Shown here: piece by piece, positions 27,130 through 36,703 of the stretch
Position numbering within the stretch: the stretch's first letter is position 1
Layout: each line of letters begins with the position of its first letter
Origin: Chitinimonas viridis
GTDB lineage: Bacteria; Pseudomonadota; Gammaproteobacteria; Burkholderiales; Chitinimonadaceae
NCBI RefSeq assembly: GCF_030409555.1
Contig: NZ_JAUFPU010000004.1
Coordinates: 127,680 to 191,679 of the forward strand
Direction of reading: 5' to 3'
Length of the DNA: 64,000 nucleotides
The notes under the pieces: model-generated
What the model saw: the letters and a program-made list of their open reading frames with translations, nothing else
What the model was told of the DNA's origin: nothing
The model's database searches: none
Program-made: the position numbers and the translations under genes

Positions 27130-27797
27130 TGCCCATCAAAGCCATAGCCCTTGACCTGGACGGCACCCTGCTGGACACCATTGCCGACCTTGCCGCCGCG
27201 GCCAATGCCATGCGCAGCGAATTCGACCTGCCCGCCCTGGAACAGGACAGGCTGGCCAGCTTTGTTGGCGGCGGCATGGCGCAGCTGGTACACCGCTCGC
27301 TCACCGACGCACGCGAGGGCCAGGCCGATCCTGAGCAGCACGCGGCCGGCATCGCCGCTTTCTGCCGCCACTATGATCGCCTGCTGGCCGTCAAAACCCG
27401 CCCCTATCCCGGTGTCGTTGCCGGCCTGGAGGCCTTCAGGTCCATGGGATTACGGCTGGCGGTAGTCACCAACAAGCCTTTGCGCTTCACCGAGCCTGTG
27501 CTGGCGCAGACTGGCCTGCTGCCCTATTTCGACATCGTATTAGGCGGCGACAGCCTGCCAGAGAAAAAACCCCATCCCCTGCCCTTGCAGACGGTATGCC
27601 AGCAGTTCGGCATCACAGCGGCCGAACTACTGATGGTAGGCGACTCCCATTTTGATCGTGATGCTGCCAGAAATGCTGGCGCACCTTGCCTGCTGCTCGA
27701 CTATGGCTACGAGGATGTGCGTGGGCTACAGTGCGCCGGCATCATCTCCAGCCTTGTCGAGGCGGTGGATTTCGTGAAGAATGCTGGCTCGGATTGA
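27129..27797 (+). CDS. gph: Phosphoglycolate phosphatase
   Basis: The 222-residue HAD-superfamily protein has motif I DLDGTLLDT (nucleophile D9), motif II VVTNKP near 112, Lys in EKKPHP near 140 and motif IV VGDSHFDRDAA near 165, with an alpha-helical C1 cap. Gph removes 2-phosphoglycolate formed during DNA repair. It shares one base with the preceding SDR stop. Its location before trpE is a conserved betaproteobacterial arrangement. Confidence 0.93.
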   Translation: MPIKAIALDLDGTLLDTIADLAAAANAMRSEFDLPALEQDRLASFVGGGMAQLVHRSLTDAREGQADPEQHAAGIAAFCRHYDRLLAVKTRPYPGVVAGLEAFRSMGLRLAVVTNKPLRFTEPVLAQTGLLPYFDIVLGGDSLPEKKPHPLPLQTVCQQFGITAAELLMVGDSHFDRDAARNAGAPCLLLDYGYEDVRGLQCAGIISSLVEAVDFVKNAGSD

Positions 27798-27811
27798 TGG
27801 CTTGCCTGCAC

Positions 27812-27841
27812 TTGCAGTGCCTCGATTCCGCCCCACACTAT
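27812..27841 (+). promoter_or_regulatory. Possible trp promoter
   Basis: TTGCAG (27812-27817) and CACTAT (27836-27841) are 18 bases apart in the gph-trpE gap. The match to consensus is modest. Transcription would begin just before the candidate leader ORF. Confidence 0.3.
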
Positions 27842-27864
27842 CCAGACGAACGACTTCAGACATC

Positions 27865-27912
27865 ATGACAAGAGATTCCAAGCACTGCGGGCTGACCTGG
27901 CGATGGCGCTAA
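27865..27912 (+). CDS. Possible trpE leader peptide (two Trp codons)
   Basis: A 15-codon frame reads [15 protein letters not shown] then TAA. The last four sense codons include two tryptophan codons (TGG CGA TGG), a high density for such a short frame placed directly before trpE. It would be an attenuation leader in which ribosome stalling reports Trp shortage. No convincing Shine-Dalgarno site precedes the ATG, and the Trp codons sit inside the terminator-like hairpin rather than upstream of it, so this is an inference. Confidence 0.35.
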   Translation: MTRDSKHCGLTWRWR

Positions 27913-27931
27913 TCGCGTCCTCCCGGTTTTT
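27888..27931 (+). promoter_or_regulatory. Terminator-like hairpin upstream of trpE
   Basis: CGGG (27888-27891) can pair with CCCG (27922-27925), enclosing an inner stem GCGAT/ATCGC (27900-27904 with 27912-27916), and is followed by G and five T's (27927-27931). It ends 30 bases before the trpE ATG. It could be an attenuator together with the leader ORF, or a weak terminator of the rpe-gph transcript. Confidence 0.4.
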
Positions 27932-27961
27932 CACTTCACCCCTTTGCCAGGAAAGCTCGCC

Positions 27962-29425
27962 ATGACCGAACTCGAATTCGACGCGCTCGCGCGTCAAGGC
28001 TATAACCGCATCCCCGTCGTCCAGGAAGGCCTGGCCGATCTCTACACCCCCCTGTCCGTCTATCTGCGCCTGGCCGATGCACCCTATTCCTATCTGCTGG
28101 AATCGGTCGTCGGCGGCGAGCGCTTCGGCCGTTACAGCTTTATCGGCCTGCCCGCACGTACCGTGCTGACGGTACGCGGGCATCAGACCGAAGTCAGCGT
28201 CAACGGCGAAGTGGTCGAGCGCCATGAAGGCGATCCGCTGAGCTTTATCGGCGAGTTCGAATCGCGCTTCAAAGTGCCCCAGTTGCCCAACCTGCCCCGC
28301 TTTGCCGGCGGGCTGGTCGGTTACTTTGGCTACGACACCATCAGGCTGATAGAGAAGAAGCTGGCCCAGTGCGACAAGCCCGACCCCATAGGCGCGCCAG
28401 ATATCCAGTTGCTGTTGAGCGAAGAGATTGCCATTTTCGACAACCTCAGCGGCAAACTCTACCTGGTGGTCTATGCCGACCCCAGCCAGCCGCAGGCCTT
28501 TGCCAAGGCCCACTCGCGCCTGCATGCACTACGCATGCAGCTGCGTGATCCAGCTCGCCTGCCCCGTACCGAGGCCACCCCGCCCACCACGGCCAAGTCC
28601 GAATTCGGCGAAAGCAACTTCAAGGCAGCAGTAGAGAAGGCCAAGCAATACATCCTTGATGGCGACATCATGCAGGTCGTGTTGTCGCAGCGCATGTCCA
28701 TGCGCTTCGAACAGCCGCCCATCACGCTCTACCGCGCACTGCGCAGCCTCAACCCTTCGCCCTATATGTTCTACTACCAGTTGGGTGATACGCATATCGT
28801 CGGTGCCTCGCCCGAGATCCTGGTCCGCCATGAGGGTGGTACCGTCACGGTACGCCCCATTGCCGGTACCCGGCCACGCGGCAAGAGCCGCGACGAAGAC
28901 CTGGCCCTGGAAGCGGAGTTGCTGGCCGACCCCAAGGAAATCGCCGAGCATGTGATGCTGATGGACCTGGGCCGCAATGACGTAGGCCGGGTAGCACAGA
29001 CTGGCACCGTCAAGGTGACCGACGATCGCGTGGTAGAGCGCTACTCCCACGTCATGCACATCGTCTCCAGTGTAGAGGCCGCCCTCAAGCCGGGCATGAG
29101 CAATCTGGACATACTGCGCGCCACCTTCCCGGCTGGCACCGTTTCCGGTGCGCCCAAGGTACGCGCCATGCAGATCATCGACGAGCTGGAACCCACCAAG
29201 CGCGGTATCTATTCGGGTGCAGTGGGCTACCTGGGCTTCAATGGCGATATGGATGTGGCCATCGCCCTGCGTACCGCCGTGATCAAGAACAAGACCCTCT
29301 ATGTGCAGGCCGGTGCCGGCATTGTGGCCGATTCGGTGCCACAGTCCGAATGGCAGGAAACCCAGAACAAGGCCCGCGCCGTGCTGCGTGCCGCCGAAAT
29401 GGCCCAAAAGGGCCTGGACGGCTGA
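27962..29425 (+). CDS. trpE: Anthranilate synthase component I
   Basis: The 487-residue chorismate-binding enzyme makes anthranilate from chorismate with TrpG-supplied ammonia, the first step of tryptophan synthesis. The LLES motif near residue 45, part of the tryptophan feedback site, is present. Catalytic segments include [16 protein letters not shown] near 302, [12 protein letters not shown] and the C-terminal [14 protein letters not shown] and [10 protein letters not shown]. The ATG at 27962 follows AGGAAAG by 7 bases. A 106-base gap containing two hairpins separates it from trpG. Confidence 0.97.
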   Translation: MTELEFDALARQGYNRIPVVQEGLADLYTPLSVYLRLADAPYSYLLESVVGGERFGRYSFIGLPARTVLTVRGHQTEVSVNGEVVERHEGDPLSFIGEFESRFKVPQLPNLPRFAGGLVGYFGYDTIRLIEKKLAQCDKPDPIGAPDIQLLLSEEIAIFDNLSGKLYLVVYADPSQPQAFAKAHSRLHALRMQLRDPARLPRTEATPPTTAKSEFGESNFKAAVEKAKQYILDGDIMQVVLSQRMSMRFEQPPITLYRALRSLNPSPYMFYYQLGDTHIVGASPEILVRHEGGTVTVRPIAGTRPRGKSRDEDLALEAELLADPKEIAEHVMLMDLGRNDVGRVAQTGTVKVTDDRVVERYSHVMHIVSSVEAALKPGMSNLDILRATFPAGTVSGAPKVRAMQIIDELEPTKRGIYSGAVGYLGFNGDMDVAIALRTAVIKNKTLYVQAGAGIVADSVPQSEWQETQNKARAVLRAAEMAQKGLDG

Positions 29426-29447
29426 GCCCCAGTACGCCGAGGCAAGC

Positions 29448-29506
29448 GCAGCCGGGTGTACCCTGCCGGCTGCCTCTCTAGATCATGCGGCCTGCCCATG
29501 GCAGGC
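29448..29506 (+). repeat. Two hairpins between trpE and trpG
   Basis: GCAGCCGG (29448-29455) pairs with CCGGCTGC (29466-29473), and GCCTGCC (29490-29496) pairs with GGCAGGC (29500-29506) around CAT. Neither has a T-run, so they are more likely mRNA stability or processing elements than terminators. Confidence 0.5.
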
Positions 29507-29531
29507 GGCCTAATCAGGTAGTGACGCCACC

Positions 29532-30101
29532 ATGCTATTGATGATCGACAACTACGACAGCTTTACCTACAACCTGGTCCAGTACTTTGGTGAACTGGGG
29601 CAAACGGTAGAGGTTTACCGCAACGACGAGATCAGCCTGGACGAGATTGCCGCCAAGCAGCCCCAGTACCTGGTGGTCTCCCCCGGCCCCTGCTCTCCCA
29701 GTGAAGCGGGCATCTCGGTCGCTGCCATCCAGCGCTTCGCAGGGCAAATCCCCATCCTGGGCGTATGCCTGGGCCATCAATCCATAGGTCAGGCTTTTGG
29801 CGGCAAGATCATCCATGCCAAGCAACTGATGCACGGCAAGACCTCACCGGTCAGCCACCTCAGCGTGGGTACCTTCAAGGATCTGCCCTCGCCCTTTATC
29901 GCCACCCGCTACCATTCGCTGGTGATAGAGCGCGACAGCTGCCCAGACTGCCTGGAAATCACCGCCTGGACGGAAGATGGCGAAATCATGGGGGTAAGGC
30001 ATAAGACCTTGCCTATAGAAGGGGTGCAGTTCCACCCCGAGGCCATCCTTACCGAACACGGTCACCAGATGCTGGATAATTTCCTCAAGACCTATGCCTG
30101 A
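29532..30101 (+). CDS. trpG: Anthranilate synthase component II (glutamine amidotransferase)
   Basis: The 189-residue class I glutamine amidotransferase starts [19 protein letters not shown], has nucleophile Cys in [10 protein letters not shown] near residue 79, and the His-Glu of the triad in VQFHPEAIL near 170. It hydrolyses glutamine and passes ammonia to TrpE; in many bacteria it also serves PabB. AGGTAG precedes the start. Its last 8 bases overlap the following GFA gene. Confidence 0.97.
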   Translation: MLLMIDNYDSFTYNLVQYFGELGQTVEVYRNDEISLDEIAAKQPQYLVVSPGPCSPSEAGISVAAIQRFAGQIPILGVCLGHQSIGQAFGGKIIHAKQLMHGKTSPVSHLSVGTFKDLPSPFIATRYHSLVIERDSCPDCLEITAWTEDGEIMGVRHKTLPIEGVQFHPEAILTEHGHQMLDNFLKTYA

Positions 30102-30528
30102 CAACAGCCATCTCGCCACACCGCTTGAAGGACAATGCTTCTGTGGCGCGGTGCACTATCGCGTCACGGCACCCGCCAAATGGTGTGCCCATTGTCACTG
30201 CAGCATGTGCCGGCAGGCCCATGGCGCCGCCTTTGTGACCTGGTTTGGTGTGCCTCTGTCCGCGTTCTGCCTCAGCCAGGGCGAGGCCGCGCTGCAGTGG
30301 TTTGATTCCTCGCACGCCGCCAAGCGGGGCTTTTGCAAGCAATGTGGCACGCCCCTGTTTTTCCATGGCCTGCGCTGGGCCGACGAGATGCATATTGCCC
30401 GCGCCAGCCTGCGCCAAGGCAAGGTGCAGCACCCTTCCTCGCATGTGTTCTATGACAGCCATGTGGCCTGGGCCAATTGCGATGACGGCCTACCGCGATT
30501 CGACGCCAGCAATCAATTGATGCCGTGA
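30094..30528 (+). CDS. GFA/CENP-V family zinc-binding protein
   Basis: The 144-residue protein has [10 protein letters not shown] near residue 13, [11 protein letters not shown] near 34 and [11 protein letters not shown] near 80, the cysteine sets that bind zinc in GFA proteins. Its start overlaps trpG and its end overlaps the FAD oxidase start, so it is translationally embedded in the trp gene cluster. It has no evident role in tryptophan synthesis. It is only distantly similar to the GFA protein at 12167-12562. Confidence 0.88.
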   Translation: MPDNSHLATPLEGQCFCGAVHYRVTAPAKWCAHCHCSMCRQAHGAAFVTWFGVPLSAFCLSQGEAALQWFDSSHAAKRGFCKQCGTPLFFHGLRWADEMHIARASLRQGKVQHPSSHVFYDSHVAWANCDDGLPRFDASNQLMP

Positions 30529-31814
30529 CGCCGCCCAGCCCCTCCTGGTATGCCAGCCGCCAACCTGCTCCCGCTGTGCGTCCCTGCTGCAGCGGCAGGC
30601 TCGTGGCCGATGTGGGCATCCTGGGCGGCGGCCTTACCGGCTTGTCCAGCGCGCTTTACCTGGCAGAACAAGGCGTTTCCGTGGCCCTGCTGGAGGCGGA
30701 TCGCATAGGCAGCGGCGCCTCAGGCCGCAACGGGGGCCAGGCACTGCAGGGGTTTGCCGGCAGCATGGCGGTTGTCGAACAAGCCGTCGGGCCAGCCATC
30801 GCCCGGCAACTCTGGGACATGTCGCGTGAAGCGCTGGCCCTGCTCAAACAGCATATCGCCCGCTTCAATATCGCCTGCGATCTCAGCCCCGGTGGCTATG
30901 TCTACGCGGCCCTGCATGAGGGCCAGTTGGCGGAGCTGGCGCAATGGCAGCAACAGGCACGGCAGCGCTACGGCTATGCCGATCTGCAACTGCTGGACTG
31001 CAACGCCCTCCAGGCCCATGTCGGCAGCAGCCGCTATGTCGGTGGCCTGTACGACCCAAATGAAACACATCTGGACCCCTGGGCCTACACCTTGGGCCTG
31101 GCTGATGCAGCCGAGGCCGCTGGCGCGAAGCTCTACGAGCACAGCCCTGCCAGCGGTTGGCAGCGTGATGGTGATGGCTATTGCATCGTGACCCCGGCCG
31201 GGCAGCTGCACTGCCGCCAATTGTTCCTGGCCACCAATGCCACGGCCCTGACTCCACAGCTGGCCCGCCATTTCCTGCCGGTGGAGAGTTTCATCGTCGC
31301 TACCGAACCGCTCGACGCTGGCCTGGCGCGCTCCATATTGCCCAGCAATGCGGCCGTTGCCGATTGCAACCGGGTACTCAATTACTTCCGCCTCAGCCCC
31401 GACCATCGCCTCTTGTTTGGCGGTCGCGCTGCTGGCACCGCCACAGACCGCCTTGCCGATACTCAGGCGCGCATGCTGCAGGTGTTTCCGCAATTGGCCG
31501 ACGCCTGGATCGAGCACGCCTGGGGTGGCCGGGTCGATGTCACGCCCCACAAGCTACCGCACCTAGGCAGGCTCCCCGATGGCACCCTGTTCGCCCAGGG
31601 TTTCAGCGGCCATGGCCTGGCCCTGAGCGGTCTCGTCGGCAAGGTCATGGCCGAAGCCATGCTGGGCCGGCCCGAACGGCTTGCGCTGTTTGAGCGCATA
31701 CCCCAACATGCCCTACCTACACACCTGCCCGGCTTTACCCAAGCGGCCCTGACCCTGGGCATGGCCTGGTACCAGTGGCGCGACTGGCTGGATGCCCGCT
31801 GGCATGGCGACTGA
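30525..31814 (+). CDS. FAD-dependent amine oxidoreductase, PuuB-like
   Basis: The 429-residue DAO-superfamily flavoprotein has the dinucleotide-binding loop VGILGGGLTGLSSALYLAE near residue 29, GSGASGRNGGQ near 64 and a C-terminal GFSGHGLALSG FAD loop. The N-terminal SWYASRQ-type segment and RNGGQ motif are typical of gamma-glutamylputrescine oxidase relatives. The start is GTG at 30525, overlapping the GFA stop. Other puu genes are not nearby, so the substrate is open. It sits between trpG and trpD, which is unusual. Confidence 0.88.
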   Translation: MTPPSPSWYASRQPAPAVRPCCSGRLVADVGILGGGLTGLSSALYLAEQGVSVALLEADRIGSGASGRNGGQALQGFAGSMAVVEQAVGPAIARQLWDMSREALALLKQHIARFNIACDLSPGGYVYAALHEGQLAELAQWQQQARQRYGYADLQLLDCNALQAHVGSSRYVGGLYDPNETHLDPWAYTLGLADAAEAAGAKLYEHSPASGWQRDGDGYCIVTPAGQLHCRQLFLATNATALTPQLARHFLPVESFIVATEPLDAGLARSILPSNAAVADCNRVLNYFRLSPDHRLLFGGRAAGTATDRLADTQARMLQVFPQLADAWIEHAWGGRVDVTPHKLPHLGRLPDGTLFAQGFSGHGLALSGLVGKVMAEAMLGRPERLALFERIPQHALPTHLPGFTQAALTLGMAWYQWRDWLDARWHGD

Positions 31815-31859
31815 GCTGCCACCAGTACCGCCTCCCCACAGAGCAGCCTGGAAAGTCAT

Positions 31860-31881
31860 AAGGAAATAAGCCCATTTCCTT
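31860..31881 (+). repeat. Inverted repeat upstream of trpD
   Basis: AAGGAAAT (31860-31867) and ATTTCCTT (31874-31881) form a perfect AT-rich hairpin with a 6-base loop in the 130-base gap before trpD. It may be an operator or a weak terminator; no T-run follows. Confidence 0.45.
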
Positions 31882-31944
31882 TGCTAGCCCCTCCACTTTA
31901 GGTTGAAATCCCTACCCACCCTGTTTGATGCAAGTGCCCACGCC

Positions 31945-32973
31945 ATGATCACGCCACAAGCCGCCCTCAACCGCCTGATAGACGGTAACGAATTGTTCTA
32001 CGACGAGATGCTCTCCGTGATGCGGCAGATCATGACGGGGGAAATGACGCCCACCCAGACCGCCGCCATACTGATAGGCCTGCGGGTCAAGGTAGAGACC
32101 GTGTCCGAGATAGCCGCTGCTGCCACGGTAATGCGCGAACTATCAAGCAAGGTCTCGGTACAGGACAGGCGCCATCTGGTGGATACCTGCGGTACTGGCG
32201 GCGATGGGGCCCATACCTTCAATATCTCCACCACCGCAGCCTTCGTCGCCGCCGCCGCCGGTGCGCGTGTCGCCAAGCACGGCAATCGCGGCGTATCCAG
32301 CAGCAGCGGGTCGGCCGATGTACTGGAGGCCTTGGGTGTCAATCTGGTGCTTACGCCCGAGCAGGTAGGCCATTGCATAGACGAACTGGGGGTAGGCTTC
32401 ATGTTCGCCCCCAATCATCACGGCGCAATGAAGAACGTCGCCCCCATACGGCGCGAGCTGGGTGTACGCACCATTTTCAACATACTTGGCCCACTCACCA
32501 ATCCAGCAGCTGCCGATAATCAGGTCATGGGCGTATTCCATCCCGACCTGGTCGGCATACAATGCCGCGTTCTGAAGGAGCTGGGTAGCCGTCATGTGCT
32601 GATCGTGCACGGCCGCGATGGCCTGGACGAAATCAGCCTGCGCGACACCACCCTGGTGGCCGAACTCAGGGAGGGTGAAATCAACGAATACGTGTTCGAC
32701 CCACGCGAGCATGGTTTCAGCTTCTGCCAGGCGGCCGACCTGCACGCTGGCAACCCGCAGGAATCCCGCGCACGGATCGAAGCCGTGCTGGCCGGTGAGG
32801 CAGGCCCCTGCCGCGATATCGTGGTGCTGAATGCCGGTGCAGCACTCTATGCTGCCGACGTCAGCGCCACCCTGGCCGATGGTTTTGCCGCCGCCGCCGC
32901 CGCCATTGATAACGGTACGGCCCGCGCCAGGCTCGATGCTCTGGTGAACCTGACCCAACAATACAAAGCCTGA
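31945..32973 (+). CDS. trpD: Anthranilate phosphoribosyltransferase
   Basis: The 342-residue protein transfers phosphoribose from PRPP to anthranilate, the second step of tryptophan synthesis. Signature segments are [17 protein letters not shown] near 76-92, [21 protein letters not shown] near 105 and [10 protein letters not shown] near 173. ATG 31945 gives the usual N-terminus ([12 protein letters not shown]); a TTG 42 bases upstream is less likely. trpC follows after 3 bases. Confidence 0.97.
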   Translation: MITPQAALNRLIDGNELFYDEMLSVMRQIMTGEMTPTQTAAILIGLRVKVETVSEIAAAATVMRELSSKVSVQDRRHLVDTCGTGGDGAHTFNISTTAAFVAAAAGARVAKHGNRGVSSSSGSADVLEALGVNLVLTPEQVGHCIDELGVGFMFAPNHHGAMKNVAPIRRELGVRTIFNILGPLTNPAAADNQVMGVFHPDLVGIQCRVLKELGSRHVLIVHGRDGLDEISLRDTTLVAELREGEINEYVFDPREHGFSFCQAADLHAGNPQESRARIEAVLAGEAGPCRDIVVLNAGAALYAADVSATLADGFAAAAAAIDNGTARARLDALVNLTQQYKA

Positions 32974-32976
32974 TCC

Positions 32977-33765
32977 ATGTCCGACATCCTCAAACAGATA
33001 CTCGCCACCAAGATTGAAGAAGTCGCCGCCGCCCAACGGCATACCCCCTTGGCCTCCGTCCGCGCAGCAGCGGAAGCGCTGGGCGGATTGCGTGATTTCG
33101 TCGGTGCCTTGCGCAGCCAGTACGCAGACGGCCATGCAGCCGTCATCGCCGAGATCAAGAAGGCCAGTCCCTCCAAGGGCGTGATACGGGCCGACTTTCA
33201 GCCTGCGGCAATCGCTGAGGACTATGCCCAGCATGGCGCGGCCTGCTTGTCCGTGCTGACCGACGAGCAGTACTTCCAGGGCCATGCCGACTACCTCAAG
33301 GCGGCCCGTGCCGCCTGCCGCTTACCGGTGCTGCGCAAGGATTTCGTGGTGGATGCCTACCAGGTCTACGAGGCCAGGGCCATGGGTGCCGACTGTATCC
33401 TGCTTATCGTGGGCGCGCTGGAGACCGCGCATATGCTGGAACTGGAAGCCCTGGCACAGGAGCTGGGCATGGCCGTCCTGGTGGAATCGCACGATGGCGC
33501 CGAACTGGAACGTGCCCTGCACCTGAAGACCCCGCTGATCGGTATCAACAATCGGGATCTGCGCAGCTTCGAGGTCAGCCTGCAGACTACGCTGAACCTG
33601 CTGGACGATATCCCCAGCGATCGTATCGTCGTGACCGAATCCGGCATACTCAAACCAGCCGACGTCAATCTGATGCTGGAACATGAGGTATATGCCTTCC
33701 TGGTTGGCGAAGCCTTTGTGCGCGAGCCTTCTCCCGGCCAGGCACTGAGCCGCCTGTTTGCCTGA
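32977..33765 (+). CDS. trpC: Indole-3-glycerol-phosphate synthase
   Basis: The 262-residue TIM barrel closes the indole ring from carboxyphenylamino-deoxyribulose phosphate. It has [16 protein letters not shown] near 54, LRKDFVVD near 114, [17 protein letters not shown] near 188 and the phosphate loop VTESGI. It lacks a fused TrpF domain. Only 3 bases separate it from trpD and no good Shine-Dalgarno is present, suggesting translational coupling. A strong terminator follows. Confidence 0.97.
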   Translation: MSDILKQILATKIEEVAAAQRHTPLASVRAAAEALGGLRDFVGALRSQYADGHAAVIAEIKKASPSKGVIRADFQPAAIAEDYAQHGAACLSVLTDEQYFQGHADYLKAARAACRLPVLRKDFVVDAYQVYEARAMGADCILLIVGALETAHMLELEALAQELGMAVLVESHDGAELERALHLKTPLIGINNRDLRSFEVSLQTTLNLLDDIPSDRIVVTESGILKPADVNLMLEHEVYAFLVGEAFVREPSPGQALSRLFA

Positions 33766-33780
33766 ATCTGGCCCCTCCTG

Positions 33781-33810
33781 GCAACAAGGCGCCCTTGGGC
33801 GCCTTGTTGC
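33781..33810 (+). terminator. Terminator of the trp operon
   Basis: A perfect 14-bp inverted repeat GCAACAAGGCGCCC / GGGCGCCTTGTTGC with a 2-base centre begins 15 bases after the trpC stop. No long T-run follows, but the stem is very stable. Confidence 0.7.
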
Positions 33811-34213
33811 GTTTAGCGCTGCGGCAAACCCTGCTGGCGCTGTTGTGCAAGCTTGCCGCACCCGCGTACTGCCTGCGCTTCCGCGCTTGGCCAAAGCTGC
33901 ATTGCCGGGTTTGCTCAGCGGCGCTCAAGCGCCTGTCACGATCACGCCAGGATTACCCTGTTGCCTGCTCCGTCGTCCATGGCCCATCACTGACTTGCGT
34001 TCATAACAGCCACCAGGGTGCTGCATTGCAGCAACAGCAGCAGCTTATGTAATTTGGGTGTCACTTGGCTCCCGTATAAATCGCGCCGTTGCCCAGGCGC
34101 CGAGCGCCCGGCCCACCGCCAGCAGCGACCGCTCCTCCCACTGTTTTGTCCAGGCATGCAGGCAGGTAGCGTCCTCACGGCGCTTCCCGATTCATACAAC
34201 TGGAGCCTATCCA
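33811..34213 (+). other. Intergenic region upstream of the porins
   Basis: No gene is supportable. A TATAAA at 34075-34080 with TTGGGT or TTTGGG about 15-16 bases upstream may be the porin promoter, leaving an approximately 125-base 5' UTR that could be a target of small RNAs, as is common for porin messages. Confidence 0.45.
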
Positions 34214-35251
34214 ATGAAAAAGCAACTGCTCGCCATCGCCGTCCTCGGCGCACTCGCAGCCCCCGCCTTTGCCGCTGACAGCAATGTCACCCTGTATGGC
34301 CGCCTGGAAATGGGCTACGAGTTCTTCGACAACGGCGACACTGCTGCACTCAAGGGCGTCAATACCCAGCGCGTTGAAGGCTATGCCTCGCGTATCGGCT
34401 TCAAGGGCGAAGAAGACCTGGGCGGTGGCCTGAAGGCTGTGTTCCAGATCGAAACCAAGGTCAATCCCGACAACGCCGCCCAGACGTCCTTTGCCGACCG
34501 CAATAGCTATGTCGGCTTGAAGGGTGACTTCGGTACCCTGTTGATCGGCCGTCATGACACCCCGTTCAAGCAACTGAACAAGAACGTGGACATCATGTGG
34601 GGCAATGCCGAGCAGACCGAAGTCGTCACCAACGGCAAGGCCTCAGGCGTCAGCCTGCATACCCGCCAGGACAACATCCTGCACTACACCTCGCCCAAGT
34701 TCAGCGATATCACCCTGCGCGCCTCGTTTGCCCCTGATGAAGCCAAGACCGGCTCCACCAACAAGCGCCGCTTCTCCGTCTCTGGTGAATTCGACAACGG
34801 TACCTTCAATGTCGGTCTGGGTTATGAGAACCAGGCTGACCAGGTAGCGGCAGGCAAGGATCGCCAAGGCCTGAAGCTGGTTGGCGGCTTCAAGCTGGGC
34901 GACACCACCTTTGGCGCGGCATACAGCCAGCTGGAAAACGAAACGATCAAGGAAGTGGATACCTTCGCCCTGGCCGTCAGCCACAAGATAGGCGCCGTTA
35001 CCCTGAAGGGTGCCTGGGCCACCGCTAGCGAGAACGATATCGGCAGCAACACCCAGGACGGCGTCGACATGTATGGCCTGGAAGTGGATTACTCCCTGTC
35101 CAAGCGCACTGCCGTGTACGGCCTGTTCACCCAGATCAAGAACGAAACCAAGGCTTCCGCCGGCTTCGCCAACGGCACCTCCGGTGGCGCACCGATCGGT
35201 GCTGGCGCTGATCCACGCATCTTCAGCGTGGGTATCCGCCACAACTTCTGA
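34214..35251 (+). CDS. Gram-negative general porin
   Basis: The 345-residue protein has a signal peptide cleaved after AFA (residue 20) and a mature start DSNVTLYGRLEMGYEF typical of betaproteobacterial 16-strand trimeric porins. It contains RIGFKGEEDLGGGLKAVFQIE, a SYVGLKGDFGTLLIGR strand and ends in Phe (GIRHNF), the outer-membrane insertion signal. GGAG lies 8 bases before ATG 34214. It is paralogous to the next gene. Confidence 0.94.
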   Translation: MKKQLLAIAVLGALAAPAFAADSNVTLYGRLEMGYEFFDNGDTAALKGVNTQRVEGYASRIGFKGEEDLGGGLKAVFQIETKVNPDNAAQTSFADRNSYVGLKGDFGTLLIGRHDTPFKQLNKNVDIMWGNAEQTEVVTNGKASGVSLHTRQDNILHYTSPKFSDITLRASFAPDEAKTGSTNKRRFSVSGEFDNGTFNVGLGYENQADQVAAGKDRQGLKLVGGFKLGDTTFGAAYSQLENETIKEVDTFALAVSHKIGAVTLKGAWATASENDIGSNTQDGVDMYGLEVDYSLSKRTAVYGLFTQIKNETKASAGFANGTSGGAPIGAGADPRIFSVGIRHNF

Positions 35252-35274
35252 TCTCTGACCAAGGCAGGCATTTG

Positions 35275-35303
35275 AAGCGGATGCGGCAGCATCCGCTTTT
35301 TTA
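35275..35303 (+). terminator. Terminator after the first porin
   Basis: AAGCGGATGC pairs with GCATCCGCTT around GGCA, followed by TTTTATT. Confidence 0.88.
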
Positions 35304-35510
35304 TTGCCCAGGCCTCATGCACATCTTCCGCAGAAACACCATGCCTTGCTGGGTAGAGGCTGGCCATGTGTTGCAGAAAAAGCAGCAAATAGGCGCTATT
35401 TCCCTGATATCCGGGTAATCCCGATTGCGAGCACGCGCTCCAAGCGAGCAAACTTTTCCTGGCCTGAGTCCCGGACAGGCTCCCTACTATATCGAACAAT
35501 GGAGAGAACT

Positions 35511-36512
35511 ATGCGCAAGGCTCTGCTTGCCACGCTGGTAATGGGTGCACTGGCCGCTCCGGCTTTTGCCGAAGGTACGGTCACGGTATATGGCCAGATG
35601 AACGTCGGCGTGGTGTTCCACGACGAAGGCCCTGTCACCAAGACCAAGGTAGACAACCTCTACACCTCGTCGCGTCTGGGCTTCAAGGGCGACGAAAACC
35701 TGGGCGACGGGCTCAAGGCTTTCTGGCAGATCGAACAAGGCCTGCGTCCTGATGACGCAGCCACCACCAACTTCGCCAGCCGCGAAGGCTGGGTCGGCCT
35801 GCAAGGCGATTTCGGCAAGGTAGGCCTCGGTCGCGGCAAGACGCCCTACACCAATATGGTGGACTGGTTCGACATCTTTGACGGTGCCATCGGTGCCGCA
35901 GCGACTGCCTCCTACTCGGTCGACAGCATCCAGGATTCGCGCTTCAGCAACGCCGTCCGCTATGACTCCCCGAACCTGAGCGGCTTCAACCTGTCCGGTA
36001 TGTACAGCTTCGGCGAAAACAAGACCAGCACCACCGGCTCGTCCGATGGTTTCTCGGGCTTGGCCAGCTACAGCAACGGCCCCATCAAGGCCGGCCTGTC
36101 CTACGGTCAGCAGCGCAATCTGGCTGGCGTGAGCGGCAACAAGAAGTCGGCCTGGCAAATCGGCGGCATATATACCCTGGGTGATCTGGGCCTGGGCCTG
36201 GCCTACCAGGCTGGTGAATGGCGCACTGCCGGGGTCGACTATGACCGCGATACCGTCACTACCACGGTGACCTACAAGATAGGTGCTGGCACCCTGCGCG
36301 CCGGTGCGCAGTTCGCTGCCGAAGCCGATGTCAATGGCAAGAGCGCTGCCGACAGCGACTTCACCCGCTACGCTATTGGCTACAAGCACGGCCTGAGCAA
36401 GCGTACCTATGCCCTGGTCGAGTACTCCGCCCTCAGCGCCGACAAGAGCATTGCTGGTGCCGCAGTGGCCGATCAACGTGGCCTGGCAGTGGGTCTGATG
36501 CACACGTTCTAA
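35511..36512 (+). CDS. Gram-negative general porin
   Basis: The 333-residue porin has a signal peptide (MRKALLATLVMGALAAPAFA), a mature start EGTVTVYGQMNVGVVF, the RLGFKGDENLGDGLKAFWQIEQ segment, GLGRGKTPYTNMVDWFDIF in the constriction-loop region and a terminal Phe (GLMHTF). GGAGAG precedes ATG 35511. An in-frame ATG at 35499 is possible but would put four residues before the signal peptide. It has its own leader of about 200 bases and its own terminator, so it is regulated separately from the first porin. Confidence 0.94.
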   Translation: MRKALLATLVMGALAAPAFAEGTVTVYGQMNVGVVFHDEGPVTKTKVDNLYTSSRLGFKGDENLGDGLKAFWQIEQGLRPDDAATTNFASREGWVGLQGDFGKVGLGRGKTPYTNMVDWFDIFDGAIGAAATASYSVDSIQDSRFSNAVRYDSPNLSGFNLSGMYSFGENKTSTTGSSDGFSGLASYSNGPIKAGLSYGQQRNLAGVSGNKKSAWQIGGIYTLGDLGLGLAYQAGEWRTAGVDYDRDTVTTTVTYKIGAGTLRAGAQFAAEADVNGKSAADSDFTRYAIGYKHGLSKRTYALVEYSALSADKSIAGAAVADQRGLAVGLMHTF

Positions 36513-36570
36513 GCACCGGCTGACCTTGCCCGCTGCTCGGCAGCAAGGTCAGCAGCCGAGCGCTGCGCAC

Positions 36571-36613
36571 AAAAAAACAGGCGGACATGGAAACCATGCC
36601 CGCCTGTTTTTTT
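36571..36613 (+). terminator. Bidirectional terminator between porin and ctpA
   Basis: An A-run, then ACAGGCGG-a-CATGG, loop AAA, CCATG-c-CCGCCTGT and a seven-T run. The A-run and T-run on both sides allow use in either direction; it lies about 90 bases beyond the ctpA stop on the other strand. Confidence 0.85.
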
Positions 36614-36703
36614 ATTCTTACCGAGCGCCTGTCATGAACTCAAGCTACGAGGGGTGACAGACTTTGCAAGCGCCAGGGCAAGCCTGGCGCTCGCCATCAC
36701 GGT

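Noticed and set aside
27814-27888. GCAGTGC/GCACTGC pairing as an antiterminator for trpE
   Set aside because: The left arm overlaps the likely -35 box, so it would not be in the transcript.
35487-36503. 338-codon frame antisense to the second porin
   Set aside because: Mirror frame of a clear porin; no motif.
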